Source: Embleya sp049739465
Lineage (GTDB): Bacteria; Actinomycetota; Actinomycetes; Streptomycetales; Streptomycetaceae
Length of the DNA stretch: 64,000 bases
NCBI RefSeq assembly: GCF_049739465.1
Contig: NZ_JBMHHY010000003.1
Span: 343,099-407,098 of the forward strand
Direction of reading: 5' to 3'
Positions 26,657 to 34,728 of this stretch are shown one piece after another; position 1 is the stretch's first letter; each line of letters begins with the position of its first letter. The notes under the pieces are model-generated. The model was not told the origin of the DNA and did no database searches. It worked only from the letters and a program-made list of their open reading frames with translations. A program made the translations under genes and the position numbers.

Positions 26657-27928
26657 TCAACCGGAGAGTCGGGTGGACGGCTCGGCCGCTCGGTCCGGTG
26701 TGCCGGAGTCACCCTGCCCGCTCTGCCCGCCGGCGGCGTCGCCCACACCCGGGGTGTGCCGCGCGACCACCCGCGACCGGGTCGACGCACGTCGTTCCAG
26801 GCCGTGCGACACCAGTGCCAGGGCCAGCGCGCCCAGGGCCAGCCCGGCGCCGACCCAGTTCGCCGACTCGTAGCCGTGACCCGCGTCGATCACCAGTCCG
26901 CCCAGCCAGGCCGCGATCGCGTTGCCGAGGTTGAACGCGCCGATGTTGACCGCCGCCGCCAGGGTGGGCGCCTCGGCCGCGTGGTCCAACACCCGCTTCT
27001 GCAGCGGCGGCACGGTGGCGAAGCCGAGCGCCCCGATCAGGAACAGGGTGATCACCGAACCGGTCTTGTCGTGCGCGGTCACGGTGAACAGCGCCAATAC
27101 ACCGGCGAGCGCGAGCAGTGAGCCGAACAGCAGGTACATCGGGAAGCGGTCGGCCAATCGGCCGCCGGCACTGTTCCCGGTCATCATGCCCAGGCCGAAC
27201 GCCACGAGCAGCCAGGTCACCGAGCCCTCGGAGTAGCCCGCGACGTCGGTCATCATCGGCTTGACGTAGGTGAGCGCCGCGAACACGCCACCGAAGCCGA
27301 GCACCGTCATGCCCATCGCGAGCAGCACCTGAACGTTGCCGAACACCGCGAGTTCGTGCCGTAGGTGCACGCCCTCGGGTTTGGGCTGCTCGGGCACCAG
27401 CCGGGCGATGCCCACCGCGCCGATCACGCCCAGCGCGGCCACCAGGAGGAAGGTCAGCCGCCAGCTCACCGACTGGCCGAGCAGCGTGCCCAGCGGCACG
27501 CCCACCACGTTGGCCAGGGTCAGCCCGACGAAGATCGTGGACAGCGCCGCCGCCTTCTTCTCCGGCGCGACCAGGTCGGCGGCGACCACCGAGCCGATCC
27601 CGAAGAACGCGCCGTGGGTGAAGGACGCGACCACCCGCCCGAGCATGATCACGCCGAACGCGGGGGCCAGCGCGGTCAGCACGTTGCCGAGCACGAACAG
27701 CCCCATCAGCAGGATCAACATCCGCTTGCGGGAGATCTTGGTGCCCAGGACGGTCAGCAGCGGGGCACCGACCAACACGCCGATCGCATATCCGCTGACC
27801 AGGAGTCCGGCGGTGGTGATCGAGACCTCGAAGGTGTCGGCGACCTCGGGCAGCAGGCCGAGGATGACGAACTCGGTGGTCCCGATACCGAAGGCGCCGA
27901 TGGCGAGGGCCAGCAGGGCGAGAGGCAC
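26657..27928 (-). CDS. MFS efflux transporter, DHA1/AraJ type
   Basis: A 423-residue, 12-helix exporter. It begins with the DHA1 signature IGAFGIGTTEFVILGLLPE, has motif A-like VLGTKISRKRMLI, and motif C-like NVVGVPLGTLLGQ. A hydrophilic C-terminal tail of about 35 residues follows the last helix. GTG 27928 with AAGGGGGA upstream. Divergent from a MarR regulator whose operator region separates them, typical of drug-efflux control; the aldo/keto reductase downstream may be co-transcribed. Confidence 0.92.
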   Translation of the reverse strand: MPLALLALAIGAFGIGTTEFVILGLLPEVADTFEVSITTAGLLVSGYAIGVLVGAPLLTVLGTKISRKRMLILLMGLFVLGNVLTALAPAFGVIMLGRVVASFTHGAFFGIGSVVAADLVAPEKKAAALSTIFVGLTLANVVGVPLGTLLGQSVSWRLTFLLVAALGVIGAVGIARLVPEQPKPEGVHLRHELAVFGNVQVLLAMGMTVLGFGGVFAALTYVKPMMTDVAGYSEGSVTWLLVAFGLGMMTGNSAGGRLADRFPMYLLFGSLLALAGVLALFTVTAHDKTGSVITLFLIGALGFATVPPLQKRVLDHAAEAPTLAAAVNIGAFNLGNAIAAWLGGLVIDAGHGYESANWVGAGLALGALALALVSHGLERRASTRSRVVARHTPGVGDAAGGQSGQGDSGTPDRAAEPSTRLSG

Positions 27929-27999
27929 GAGGTCCCCCTTTCGGATGAGTTTCAACAGAGCACGGAGATTGCACGAACGACCAACAGGCGTCGACAATA

Positions 28000-28023
28000 T
28001 TTGCAGACGCTGATCAATGCAAA
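28000..28023. promoter_or_regulatory. Putative MarR operator between MFS and marR genes
   Basis: TTTGCA (28000-28005) and TGCAAA (28018-28023) form an inverted repeat with a 12-bp spacer. Another TTGCA is at about 27969-27973. The segment is AT-rich relative to its surroundings and lies between the two divergent starts. Confidence 0.5.
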
Positions 28024-28046
28024 CGCGGGCTATCGCGGTTCGGGGG

Positions 28047-28058
28047 TATCCTGGCCGC
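28047..28058 (+). promoter_or_regulatory. Putative leaderless promoter of marR
   Basis: TATCCT (28047-28052) lies 6 nt before ATG 28059, with no Shine-Dalgarno sequence. Confidence 0.45.
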
Positions 28059-28514
28059 ATGGGACAACAGAGGCAGGCCATCGAACCGGCCCTCGCACAG
28101 GGCTGGTGCGCCCTGGCGGCGCTGCACAATCGGCTCGAGGCGCACATCGAACGCGCGCTCCAGAGCGAACACGACCTGAGCGTGCGCGAGTTCGCGGTCC
28201 TGGATGTGCTCGATCGGCAGGACGGCTACCACCTGCGGATGAACGAACTCTCCGAGGCGGTGGTACTGAGCCAGAGCGCGACCACGCGCCTGGTCACCCG
28301 CCTGGAGGAGCGCGGCCTGCTCTCGCGCTACCTGTGCGACACCGACCGTCGGGGCATCTACACCGAGGTCACCTCGGCGGGCTGCACGCTCCTGACCGCC
28401 GCGCGCCCCACCCACGACCGGGCCCTGCGCGAGTCCCTCGCCGACGCCGAGCAGTACCCCGAACTGGCGCCGCTGGTGCTGGCCGTGAAGTCGGTGAAGT
28501 CGCCGGCGCGGTAG
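28059..28514 (+). CDS. MarR-family regulator
   Basis: A 151-residue dimeric repressor type. The winged helix spans about residues 35-100: LSVREFAVLDVLDRQDG, the recognition helix LSEAVVLSQSATTRLVTRLE and wing LCDTDRRGIYTEVTSAG. Divergent from the DHA1 exporter, which it probably represses together with itself. ATG 28059 follows a -10 box at leaderless distance. Confidence 0.92.
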   Translation: MGQQRQAIEPALAQGWCALAALHNRLEAHIERALQSEHDLSVREFAVLDVLDRQDGYHLRMNELSEAVVLSQSATTRLVTRLEERGLLSRYLCDTDRRGIYTEVTSAGCTLLTAARPTHDRALRESLADAEQYPELAPLVLAVKSVKSPAR

Positions 28515-28542
28515 ATCCGCACGGGCCCGCGCGAACGGCGAA

Positions 28543-28572
28543 CGCCGGACGGGCACCACGGCCTGTCCGGCG
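28543..28572. terminator. Hairpin between convergent genes
   Basis: CGCCGGAC (28543-28550) pairs with GTCCGGCG (28565-28572). It lies between marR and the convergent lactonase gene. No T-run on either side. Confidence 0.5.
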
Positions 28573-28612
28573 CCCGGATCACCGGTACCGCCCGGTATTT
28601 CCCGCTACTTCG

Positions 28613-29662
28613 CTAGGCGAGGATGCTCGTCGGGCTCCCCGTCGCCAGCGCCACGCCCAACGCGGTCAGCCGCCCCGTTCCCGGCGCACGGCGAAAGCCG
28701 GTGATCGTGTCGCCGCGCTGGTTCGCGACGTACAACACGTCCCCCACCAACGCCAGGTCCCGCGGCCAGGCCCCGCCCGTCGGCACCTCCTCGACCAGGG
28801 TCAGCTCCGGACCGTCCACGGCGAGCACCGACACGGTGTCCGGCCCGCGGTTGGCCACGTAGACGAAGCGCCCGTCCGCCGCCGCGACGATCCCCGACGG
28901 CGCGCCCTCGCCGCCGGAGAGTACGAACGGCTTGCCCGCGACGGTCAGCGCCCCGGTCGCCGGGTCGGCCCGCAGCGGGGTGACGGTGGTGTTCAACTCG
29001 CCCGCCAGCCAGGCCAGATCCTTGGGCCCGTAGGCGATGTGTCGCGGTCCGGTGCCGGCCGGCAGGGTCACCTTCGGCCCCTCGGCGATGGTCCCCGCCT
29101 CGGCGTCGAAGCTCAGGTGGTACACGGTGTCCGAGCCCAGGTCGCACACCACCAGCCACTCGCCGCCGGCCGCGAAGGTCACCTGATGAGCGTGCGCGGA
29201 CGCCTGCCGGTCGGGCACCGGTCCGGATCCGGTCAGCCGTACGTGTGTCGCGGCCTCGCCCAGCGTGCCGTCGTCGGCGATCGGGTGCACGGTCACACTG
29301 CCGCCGCCGTAGTTGGCCACCACCACGAACCGCCCGGTGGGATCGGCCGCCAGGTGGCACGGCCCCGCGCCGAGCGTGGACACCTCGCCCAGCGGCACGA
29401 GCCGTTCGTCCTGCACCGAGTACGCGCCGACCGCGCCCTCGCCGCCCCGCTCGCTCACCGCGTACAGGAAACGACCCGAGGGGTGTCGGGCCAGATACGA
29501 CGGCGAGATCGCCGGGATCGCCGCGGACGGCGTACCGAACAGCCCGCTCTCCGGGTCCTGTCGGCAAACCGTGATGCCGGTGCCGTGCCCCTCCATGTCG
29601 GGGGTGTACGAACCCACGTACACCAGCGGTCCGCGTCGGTCGGAAGCATTTGGTGAGGTCAC
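28613..29662 (-). CDS. Lactonase family protein (6-phosphogluconolactonase/YbhE-like beta-propeller)
   Basis: A 349-residue seven-bladed propeller protein of the Pgl/YbhE lactonase family. Characteristic blocks: VYVGSYT at the start, PSYLARHPSGRFLYAVSE, ADPTGRFVVVANYGGGSV, SAHAHQVTF, and GPRHIAYGPK. No secretion signal, so cytosolic. GTG 29662 with AGGAGA upstream. The upstream 45-codon frame ends across the start (GTGTGA), suggesting coupling. The substrate lactone is not defined. Confidence 0.88.
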   Translation of the reverse strand: MTSPNASDRRGPLVYVGSYTPDMEGHGTGITVCRQDPESGLFGTPSAAIPAISPSYLARHPSGRFLYAVSERGGEGAVGAYSVQDERLVPLGEVSTLGAGPCHLAADPTGRFVVVANYGGGSVTVHPIADDGTLGEAATHVRLTGSGPVPDRQASAHAHQVTFAAGGEWLVVCDLGSDTVYHLSFDAEAGTIAEGPKVTLPAGTGPRHIAYGPKDLAWLAGELNTTVTPLRADPATGALTVAGKPFVLSGGEGAPSGIVAAADGRFVYVANRGPDTVSVLAVDGPELTLVEEVPTGGAWPRDLALVGDVLYVANQRGDTITGFRRAPGTGRLTALGVALATGSPTSILA

Positions 29663-29796
29663 ACGGTTCTCCTGTGGTCTGGCCGATGCCGGCCGACGAT
29701 CGATCGACTCATGATCCGGCTGATCCATCGGCCGAGCCGACGGCGCCGCCCACGCAGATCATCGCGGATCCAGGCCACCGCCGCGGCCGATGCCAT
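29659..29796 (-). CDS. Possible 45-residue basic ORF coupled to lactonase gene
   Basis: ATG 29796 is preceded by a strong GGGGAGGAG, and the stop overlaps the lactonase GTG by two bases. The product is arginine-rich (RDDLRGRRRRLGRWISRIM) without recognised domains. The good ribosome site and coupled stop argue for translation; short length and odd composition argue against a conserved function. Confidence 0.4.
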   Translation of the reverse strand: MASAAAVAWIRDDLRGRRRRLGRWISRIMSRSIVGRHRPDHRRTV

Positions 29797-30176
29797 GCTC
29801 CTCCCCGACCGCACCGCCCGCACACCCCGGCGCCGACCGGGTCGATCCCCCCGCGGACCGCGTGGCCCAACACCTCGGCGCCCAACAACGATTCCACCGC
29901 GTCCAGTTGGGCGACGCCATGCGCGGCCGCCGCGTCCACCCCGGCGCCGGCCGCGCTCCGGCGGCCGATGTCGCGCAGCACGACCTGCCGGATTCCGGCG
30001 AGCCGGCCGGCGATCAGCGCGGGCACCGGGTCGGTCGGCGCCGCGCCCGCCTCCTCGGCCAGGGTGTACGGCGGCGGATCGGTTGCGTCGCCCGGTCCGG
30101 CGGCGCTGTCCGGAATCCTGCCGCCTATGCGCCGGCCCCGGGCCGGCGCATAGGCCCCGGCCGCGCCGGCGCCCAC
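29709..30176 (-). other. Unassigned reading frame with coding-like bias
   Basis: A frame open from GTG 30176 to the stop at 29709 (155 codons) shows strong third-position GC bias over its middle (PPPYTLAEEAGAAPTDPV, then LIAGRLAGIRQVVLRDIGRR). It has no clear ribosome site, crosses a perfect hairpin, and loses its coding look after about 29830, where another frame begins. It may be a small unknown gene or an eroded one. The rest of 29797-30374 shows nothing else I can support. Confidence 0.3.
30124..30154. repeat. Perfect 14-bp inverted repeat
   Basis: CCTATGCGCCGGCC and GGCCGGCGCATAGG are separated by only CCG, making a 31-nt near-complete palindrome able to form a very stable hairpin on either strand. 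There is no T-run. It lies between the lactonase region and the 77-residue gene at 30375. Confidence 0.85.
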
Positions 30177-30374
30177 CCATACCGCGCCGCAGTCGCGCGC
30201 GCCACCGCAGCGATGGCTGCCGGCGGTCGAGCGGGCTCTGACTGCGCCGAACGGGTGAAAAGACCGGCCGAACCGGTGCGAATTCCTCCGGGATCTTCGC
30301 GTGCGCGCCGTTCGTTGATCGATTATCGAGTGATCTCTCGGTATGACGGCGATCTGGGAACGGAGCACGGCGCG

Positions 30375-30608
30375 ATGAGCGGCTTCCTCGACAAGGCCAA
30401 GAAGATGGCCGAGGACACGATGAACACCGGCAAGCAGAAGGTCGAGGAGGTCCAGGTGGGCCGGGACGCGAGCGCGCTGCTCAAGCAGCTGGGCGCGGCC
30501 TACTGGAAGGAGCAGCGCGGGGGCGGCTCGCACGAGGAGGTCACCCGGGTGTTGGGTCTGCTCGACGAGCACGTGGCCAAGCACGGCGACGCGGCCCTGC
30601 GCGGCTGA
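30375..30608 (+). CDS. Small conserved actinobacterial protein, function unknown
   Basis: A 77-residue soluble, charged, predicted helical protein (MSGFLDKAKKMAEDTMNTGK then ALLKQLGAAYWKEQRG). I recall similar small 'FLDKAK' proteins in many streptomycetes, of unknown role; they look like short coiled proteins. ATG 30375 with a purine-rich stretch upstream. Monocistronic. Confidence 0.75.
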   Translation: MSGFLDKAKKMAEDTMNTGKQKVEEVQVGRDASALLKQLGAAYWKEQRGGGSHEEVTRVLGLLDEHVAKHGDAALRG

Positions 30609-30722
30609 GCCAAGCACTCCGGGTGGTCCACCCGAGGGGGCCGGGTCCACGACCCCGCCCCCTACCTCTCGACACGTCGTCGCGCCCGGCCGACACGTGT
30701 CAGGTGCGTGCCCGGCGCCGGC

Positions 30723-31448
30723 TCAGGCGGCGCTGTCCTCCCGGACGGCCGCCGTGGCGCCGGCGAGGTCGCGTTGCGGGCCCGCCGGCGCGGGGTCCCC
30801 GAACGCCGCGGAGCTTGCCTCCTCGGCGCGGCGCCGCCGACGCCGGCGGATGAGGGTGACGATGCCGGCCACCACGCCGATCGCCACGATCGCGGCTCCT
30901 ATCCAACCCGGCACGCTCGCCGCCGACGGGTAGGCGCTGCCCGCGAGCCGGCCCAGCATGATCGAGCCCGGCACCCACACCAGGACGCCGACCGCGTTCC
31001 ACGGCGCGAACCGCCGATACGGCATGCCCGCCGCGCCGGCCAGGCGCGGCAGCAGGGTGCGGGCGAAGGCGACCCAGCGACCCAGCATCACGGTCACGCC
31101 GCCGGCGCCGCGACCGCGCGTGAACATCTCCTCCGCGCGTTCCCATCTGGGTTCGCCGACCTTGCGGCCCAGGCGCCCGGTTCTTATCCGTTCGCTGCGA
31201 TGCCTGCCGGAAAGGTAGCCGAGGGTGTCCCCGACGACGGCGGCCGAGGTCGCGATGATCAGCACCGGCACCAGGGCCAGGTGTCCGGTGGAGGTGAGCA
31301 GTCCGCCGAGCAGGAGCACCGGTTCGGCGGGCATGAAGACGCCCAGGAGCAGTCCCGTCTCGATGACGGCGACCAGTGCGATCACGACATAGGCGTATAG
31401 CGGCGGGAGATCACCCAGCCGGTCCACCCACTCGTGCACGGCATCCAC
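30723..31448 (-). CDS. DedA family membrane protein
   Basis: A 241-residue integral membrane protein of the DedA/VTT superfamily, implicated in phospholipid carrier translocation and membrane homeostasis. Typical parts: re-entrant ETGLLLGVFMPAEPVLLLGG, SAAVVGDTLGYLSGR, and the basic GRWVAFARTLLPRLAGAAGM followed by FAPWNAVGVLVW. The C-terminus is a helix then RRRRRR and a disordered tail. GTG 31448 has GGGGAGG 6 nt upstream; an ATG 30 nt further up is an alternative. Confidence 0.92.
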   Translation of the reverse strand: MDAVHEWVDRLGDLPPLYAYVVIALVAVIETGLLLGVFMPAEPVLLLGGLLTSTGHLALVPVLIIATSAAVVGDTLGYLSGRHRSERIRTGRLGRKVGEPRWERAEEMFTRGRGAGGVTVMLGRWVAFARTLLPRLAGAAGMPYRRFAPWNAVGVLVWVPGSIMLGRLAGSAYPSAASVPGWIGAAIVAIGVVAGIVTLIRRRRRRRAEEASSAAFGDPAPAGPQRDLAGATAAVREDSAA

Positions 31449-31641
31449 GTGGAACCTCCCCGTTAGGCCGCTTGCCATGTGGCTTGACAAGCATCCGCCT
31501 TCAATGGTGTCAACGGATCCTGCGCGCGGCCGAATTCCCGTCTACTCCCCAGGCGGTACGAACGTGGCCCGGGTCATCCGCCGCGGCCTCGCCCGGAGCC
31601 CCCGGGAGGGGGCCGGACGGATGGCCCCTAGGGGTCGCCTT

Positions 31642-31654
31642 TACGTTGGACGCC
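31642..31654 (+). promoter_or_regulatory. Putative leaderless promoter
   Basis: TACGTT (31642-31647) lies 7 nt before ATG 31655; no ribosome site. Confidence 0.45.
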
Positions 31655-32125
31655 ATGAACGACATCCGCATCCGGCCGGCGGGCCGAGACGACATCGCCG
31701 CCATCGTCGGCCTCCTGGTGGACGACACCCTGGGCTCGGGTCGGGACTCGATCGAGGACCTGACCCCCTACCTGGCCGCCTTCGACCGGGTGGCGGCCGA
31801 CCCGAACCAGGAGCTCGTGGTGATGACCCGGCCGGATCGGGCGACCGGCGAGGCGAAGGTGATCGGCACGCTTCAGTTGACCATCATCCCCGGCCTGTCC
31901 CAGCGCGGTACCACCAGGGCTCTGGTCGAGGCGGTGCGCATCGACAGTGCCGAGCGCGGCGGCGGCCTGGGCACGGAGCTGATGCGTTGGACCATCGACC
32001 GGGCCCGCGAACGGGGCGCGACGATGGTGCAACTGACCTCCAACTCCACCCGGGAAAGCGCCCATCGTTTCTACCGCAACCTGGGCTTCACCGATTCGCA
32101 CGTGGGATTCAAACTCGCCCTGTGA
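31655..32125 (+). CDS. GNAT N-acetyltransferase
   Basis: A 156-residue complete GNAT. It opens IRIRPAGRDDIAAIVGLLVD, has strand-4/acetyl-CoA loop AERGGGLGTELMRWTIDRAR, and ends in the signature SAHRFYRNLGFTDSHVGFK. This subtype usually acetylates small amines, but the substrate is not predictable. Monocistronic. Confidence 0.9.
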   Translation: MNDIRIRPAGRDDIAAIVGLLVDDTLGSGRDSIEDLTPYLAAFDRVAADPNQELVVMTRPDRATGEAKVIGTLQLTIIPGLSQRGTTRALVEAVRIDSAERGGGLGTELMRWTIDRARERGATMVQLTSNSTRESAHRFYRNLGFTDSHVGFKLAL

Positions 32126-32204
32126 CCGGGATCGGCCGGCCCCGGCCGACGAGCCTCGCCGACCCGGTCGGCGCTCGGGGACAACCCCGAGGCCGTCCCC
32201 GGGG

Positions 32205-32609
32205 TCAATCCCGATCGCCGAGCTCGACTCGGACGCCCACCGTCCCGTCGACCCCACGACGCAGCCGACTGCCGAGCAGGGTCAGCCGCCCGGTCAGGCC
32301 GAATTTGCGCCGGATCAGGGCGCGGCAGTGCTCCGTGCCGGCCGCGTCCAGGAGTTCGGCGTGGCCCGGCACCGCGTCGCCTCGGGCGTTGCCGCGCGCG
32401 TCGCACTCGGCGACGGTGACCCGGCCGCTGTTGCGGATCCGTTTGACCTTGCCGGAGTCGCGCACCGTCCACAGCGCGAGCGCGTCGCCGTCGCGGACGA
32501 CCCATACCGGGGTGGGTACCGCGCGCCCGTCCCGGCGGAACGTGGTCAACAGGACGTACTTCCCGGCCGCGAGTCGATCCAGGTCCGCGGGCGGGCGGGG
32601 TGAAGTCAT
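32205..32609 (-). CDS. PPOX-class F420-dependent oxidoreductase
   Basis: A 134-residue split-barrel protein. Family marks are LAAGKYVLLTTFRRDGRAVP, TPVWVVRDGDALALWTV and KRIRNSGRVTVAECDARG, matching the small actinobacterial F420-binding PPOX class. The reaction is unknown. ATG 32609 lies 7 nt after TAGACT on the minus strand, consistent with a leaderless message. Convergent with the GNAT at 31655. Confidence 0.85.
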   Translation of the reverse strand: MTSPRPPADLDRLAAGKYVLLTTFRRDGRAVPTPVWVVRDGDALALWTVRDSGKVKRIRNSGRVTVAECDARGNARGDAVPGHAELLDAAGTEHCRALIRRKFGLTGRLTLLGSRLRRGVDGTVGVRVELGDRD

Positions 32610-32622
32610 GCGCGTGAGTCTA
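32610..32622 (-). promoter_or_regulatory. Putative leaderless promoter
   Basis: TAGACT on the minus strand (32617-32622) lies 7 nt from ATG 32609. Confidence 0.5.
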
Positions 32623-32724
32623 GGGCGCTCGCACGGCGCGGATGCGGCGCACACGAAGCGGTCGCCAAGATCGTCCGCGGCCCGGACCTGCCTGCGCCGC
32701 CACCTCGGATGGGACGATGATCCG

Positions 32725-33234
32725 ATGTCGCGCACATCGGAGGAAACCCACGTCCAGGTCCGGCCCGCCGGCGAGGCGGACGGGGCCGGCCTCGCCGAGA
32801 TCGACCACCTCACCTGGTCGCCCGTCGTCACCCCCGCCCCGCGTTGGGCGGCGGACAAACAGTTCTTCCGGGACGCCGACCACGTGCGCGACACCCTCGT
32901 CGCGCACGAGGGTGGGCTCGTCGTCGGCTACGTACACCTGGAGCGCTCGACGTTGTGCCCGGCGTCGGGCCACGTCCAGATGGTCAGCGGGCTCGCGGTG
33001 CACCCCGACCACCAGGGCCGGCGGATCGGCCGGCTGTTGCTGCGCGCGGCCGAGGCCGAGGCGCGCCGCCGCGGGGCCCGGCGGATCACCCTGCGCGTGC
33101 TCGGCGGCAACACCTGCGCCCGAGCCCTGTACGTGTCCTGCGGGTATCGCATCGAGGGGGTCCTGGAGGGCGAGTTCCTGCTCGGAGGGCGCTATGTCGA
33201 CGACGTGCTGATGGCGCTCGACCTGACCGATTAG
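32725..33234 (+). CDS. GNAT N-acetyltransferase
   Basis: A 169-residue acetyltransferase. The CoA-binding motif is VHPDHQGRRIGRLLLRAAEA and the C-terminal signature NTCARALYVSCGYRIEGVL, as in RimL/aminoglycoside-type GNATs. ATG 32725 lacks a ribosome site, so it may also be leaderless. Its stop overlaps the end of the convergent SDR gene by 4 bp. Confidence 0.9.
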   Translation: MSRTSEETHVQVRPAGEADGAGLAEIDHLTWSPVVTPAPRWAADKQFFRDADHVRDTLVAHEGGLVVGYVHLERSTLCPASGHVQMVSGLAVHPDHQGRRIGRLLLRAAEAEARRRGARRITLRVLGGNTCARALYVSCGYRIEGVLEGEFLLGGRYVDDVLMALDLTD

Positions 33235-33908
33235 GACTTGACCCCGGGCTTCGCCGCCGCGTAGCCGACCGCCTCGGCCACCGGGACGTCGCCGCCGACC
33301 GCCTCCAGGATCTTGCCGATCGTGCCGGGTCGGGCGACCAGTTCGGCCAGGATCGCGGCCACGTCGTCGCGCCGGATCGCGCCCCGGCCCTCGCTCTCGG
33401 AGAGCGCGATCAGCCCGGTGCCGGGGCCGTCGGTGAGCCGGCCCGGGCGCAGGATGGTCAGGTCGAGGGCGCCGCGCGAGCGCAGGTCCTCGTCGGCCTC
33501 GCCCTTGGCCTTGAGGTAGAGCGCGAAGTCCGGGTCGGTGTCGGCGGGCGGGTGGGTCGAGGCGCCGATCGAGGACACGATCACATAGCGCCGTACGCCG
33601 GCGTCCTCGGCCGCGTCGGCCAGCAGTACCGCGCCGCCGTAGTCGACGGTCATGGTGCGCTCGCGGGTGCTGTCCGGCCCCGCGCCGGCCGCGAACACCA
33701 CCGCGTCGGCGCCGGTCAGGTGCTCGACGAGCTCCTCGACCGGGGCCCGCTCCAGGTCGCAGACGACCGGTTCGGCACCCGCCGCGATCAGTTCGTTCGC
33801 ATGGTCCGGGTTGCGAATGAGCCCGACCACCGTGTGTCCGCGTTCGGCGAGCAACCGCTCCAGCCGAAGTGCGATCTTTCCGTGTCCACCCGCGATGACA
33901 ATGCGCAT
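33231..33908 (-). CDS. NAD(P)-binding atypical SDR (YtfG/NmrA-like)
   Basis: A 225-residue Rossmann protein. The N-terminal dinucleotide motif is IVIAGGHGKIALRLERLLAE, with adenine-ring block VVCDLERA and FAAGAGPD; the SDR serine lies in YVIVSSIGAS. The short length and GGHGKI variant place it with the atypical SDRs used as NAD(P)H-binding sensors or epimerases. A small dyad TTAC-ACC-GTAA lies just upstream (33912-33922). Confidence 0.88.
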   Translation of the reverse strand: MRIVIAGGHGKIALRLERLLAERGHTVVGLIRNPDHANELIAAGAEPVVCDLERAPVEELVEHLTGADAVVFAAGAGPDSTRERTMTVDYGGAVLLADAAEDAGVRRYVIVSSIGASTHPPADTDPDFALYLKAKGEADEDLRSRGALDLTILRPGRLTDGPGTGLIALSESEGRGAIRRDDVAAILAELVARPGTIGKILEAVGGDVPVAEAVGYAAAKPGVKS

Positions 33909-34032
33909 GTATTACACCGTAAAGTCACGAACCGGTACATATCCCCGCACGCCCACGCGACACGATCAGGTTCCACTGATCGGGCGCGCCCGGACCCGGT
34001 CACCGGCACCCGATCCGCGCGTCGGCCGCCCC

Positions 34033-34046
34033 TACAGTCGGGTGTC
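34033..34046 (+). promoter_or_regulatory. Putative leaderless promoter
   Basis: TACAGT (34033-34038) lies 8 nt before ATG 34047, with no ribosome site. Confidence 0.45.
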
Positions 34047-34550
34047 ATGACCATCCCACCGGGCCCGACGATCACCACCGACCTCACCCACACCCGCGAC
34101 CTGCTCTTCGCGTACTTCAACGCCACCGCGAACGAAACCGGCCACCCGGGCTGGGCCACGCCCGACCTGCTGCCCGCCTGGGCCGTCGCCGACCACCTGG
34201 ACCCGGCCGGTTACTACGGCCACCCCGGCGCCTACTTCACCGCCCTGCTGGACGGCCGCCCCGCCGGCGGCGTGGGCGTACACCTGCTCGACGCGTCCAC
34301 CGTCGAGGTCAAGCGGCTGTACGTGCTCCCGCACGCCCGGGGCCACGGCATCGCCCGCGCGTTGATGACCCGCCTGCACGCGCACGCCCGCACGATCGGC
34401 GCCACCCGCAGCGTGCTCGACTGCCTCCCGCAGCGCACCGGTGCGATCAACCTGTACAAGGCGCTGGGCTACCGCGACATCCCGCCCTACGGCAACGACC
34501 ACGGCCCGACCCCGCTCGACTGCTTCGAACTGTCCCTCGACACACCGTGA
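34047..34550 (+). CDS. GNAT N-acetyltransferase
   Basis: A 167-residue GNAT. The CoA loop is VLPHARGHGIARALMTRLHA, followed by the C-terminal GAINLYKALGYRDIPPYG. The last segment resembles GNATs acting on amino acids, but no substrate can be claimed. Monocistronic and probably leaderless. Confidence 0.9.
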   Translation: MTIPPGPTITTDLTHTRDLLFAYFNATANETGHPGWATPDLLPAWAVADHLDPAGYYGHPGAYFTALLDGRPAGGVGVHLLDASTVEVKRLYVLPHARGHGIARALMTRLHAHARTIGATRSVLDCLPQRTGAINLYKALGYRDIPPYGNDHGPTPLDCFELSLDTP

Positions 34551-34728
34551 CCCACCCGCCGCACGCGTCCCGAACCCCGGCGAAGTCGCCCACCGTCCCC
34601 CATTTGCCGTAACCTGCCACATCGCTTCTCCGCACGATCGGGCGGATTTCGCCCTTTGCCCTCCCTCGCGACCCGCAGCCGTTCTATCGTCGCCCCGTTC
34701 GGTGTCACCCGTACGGAAGGGGCCGGTC

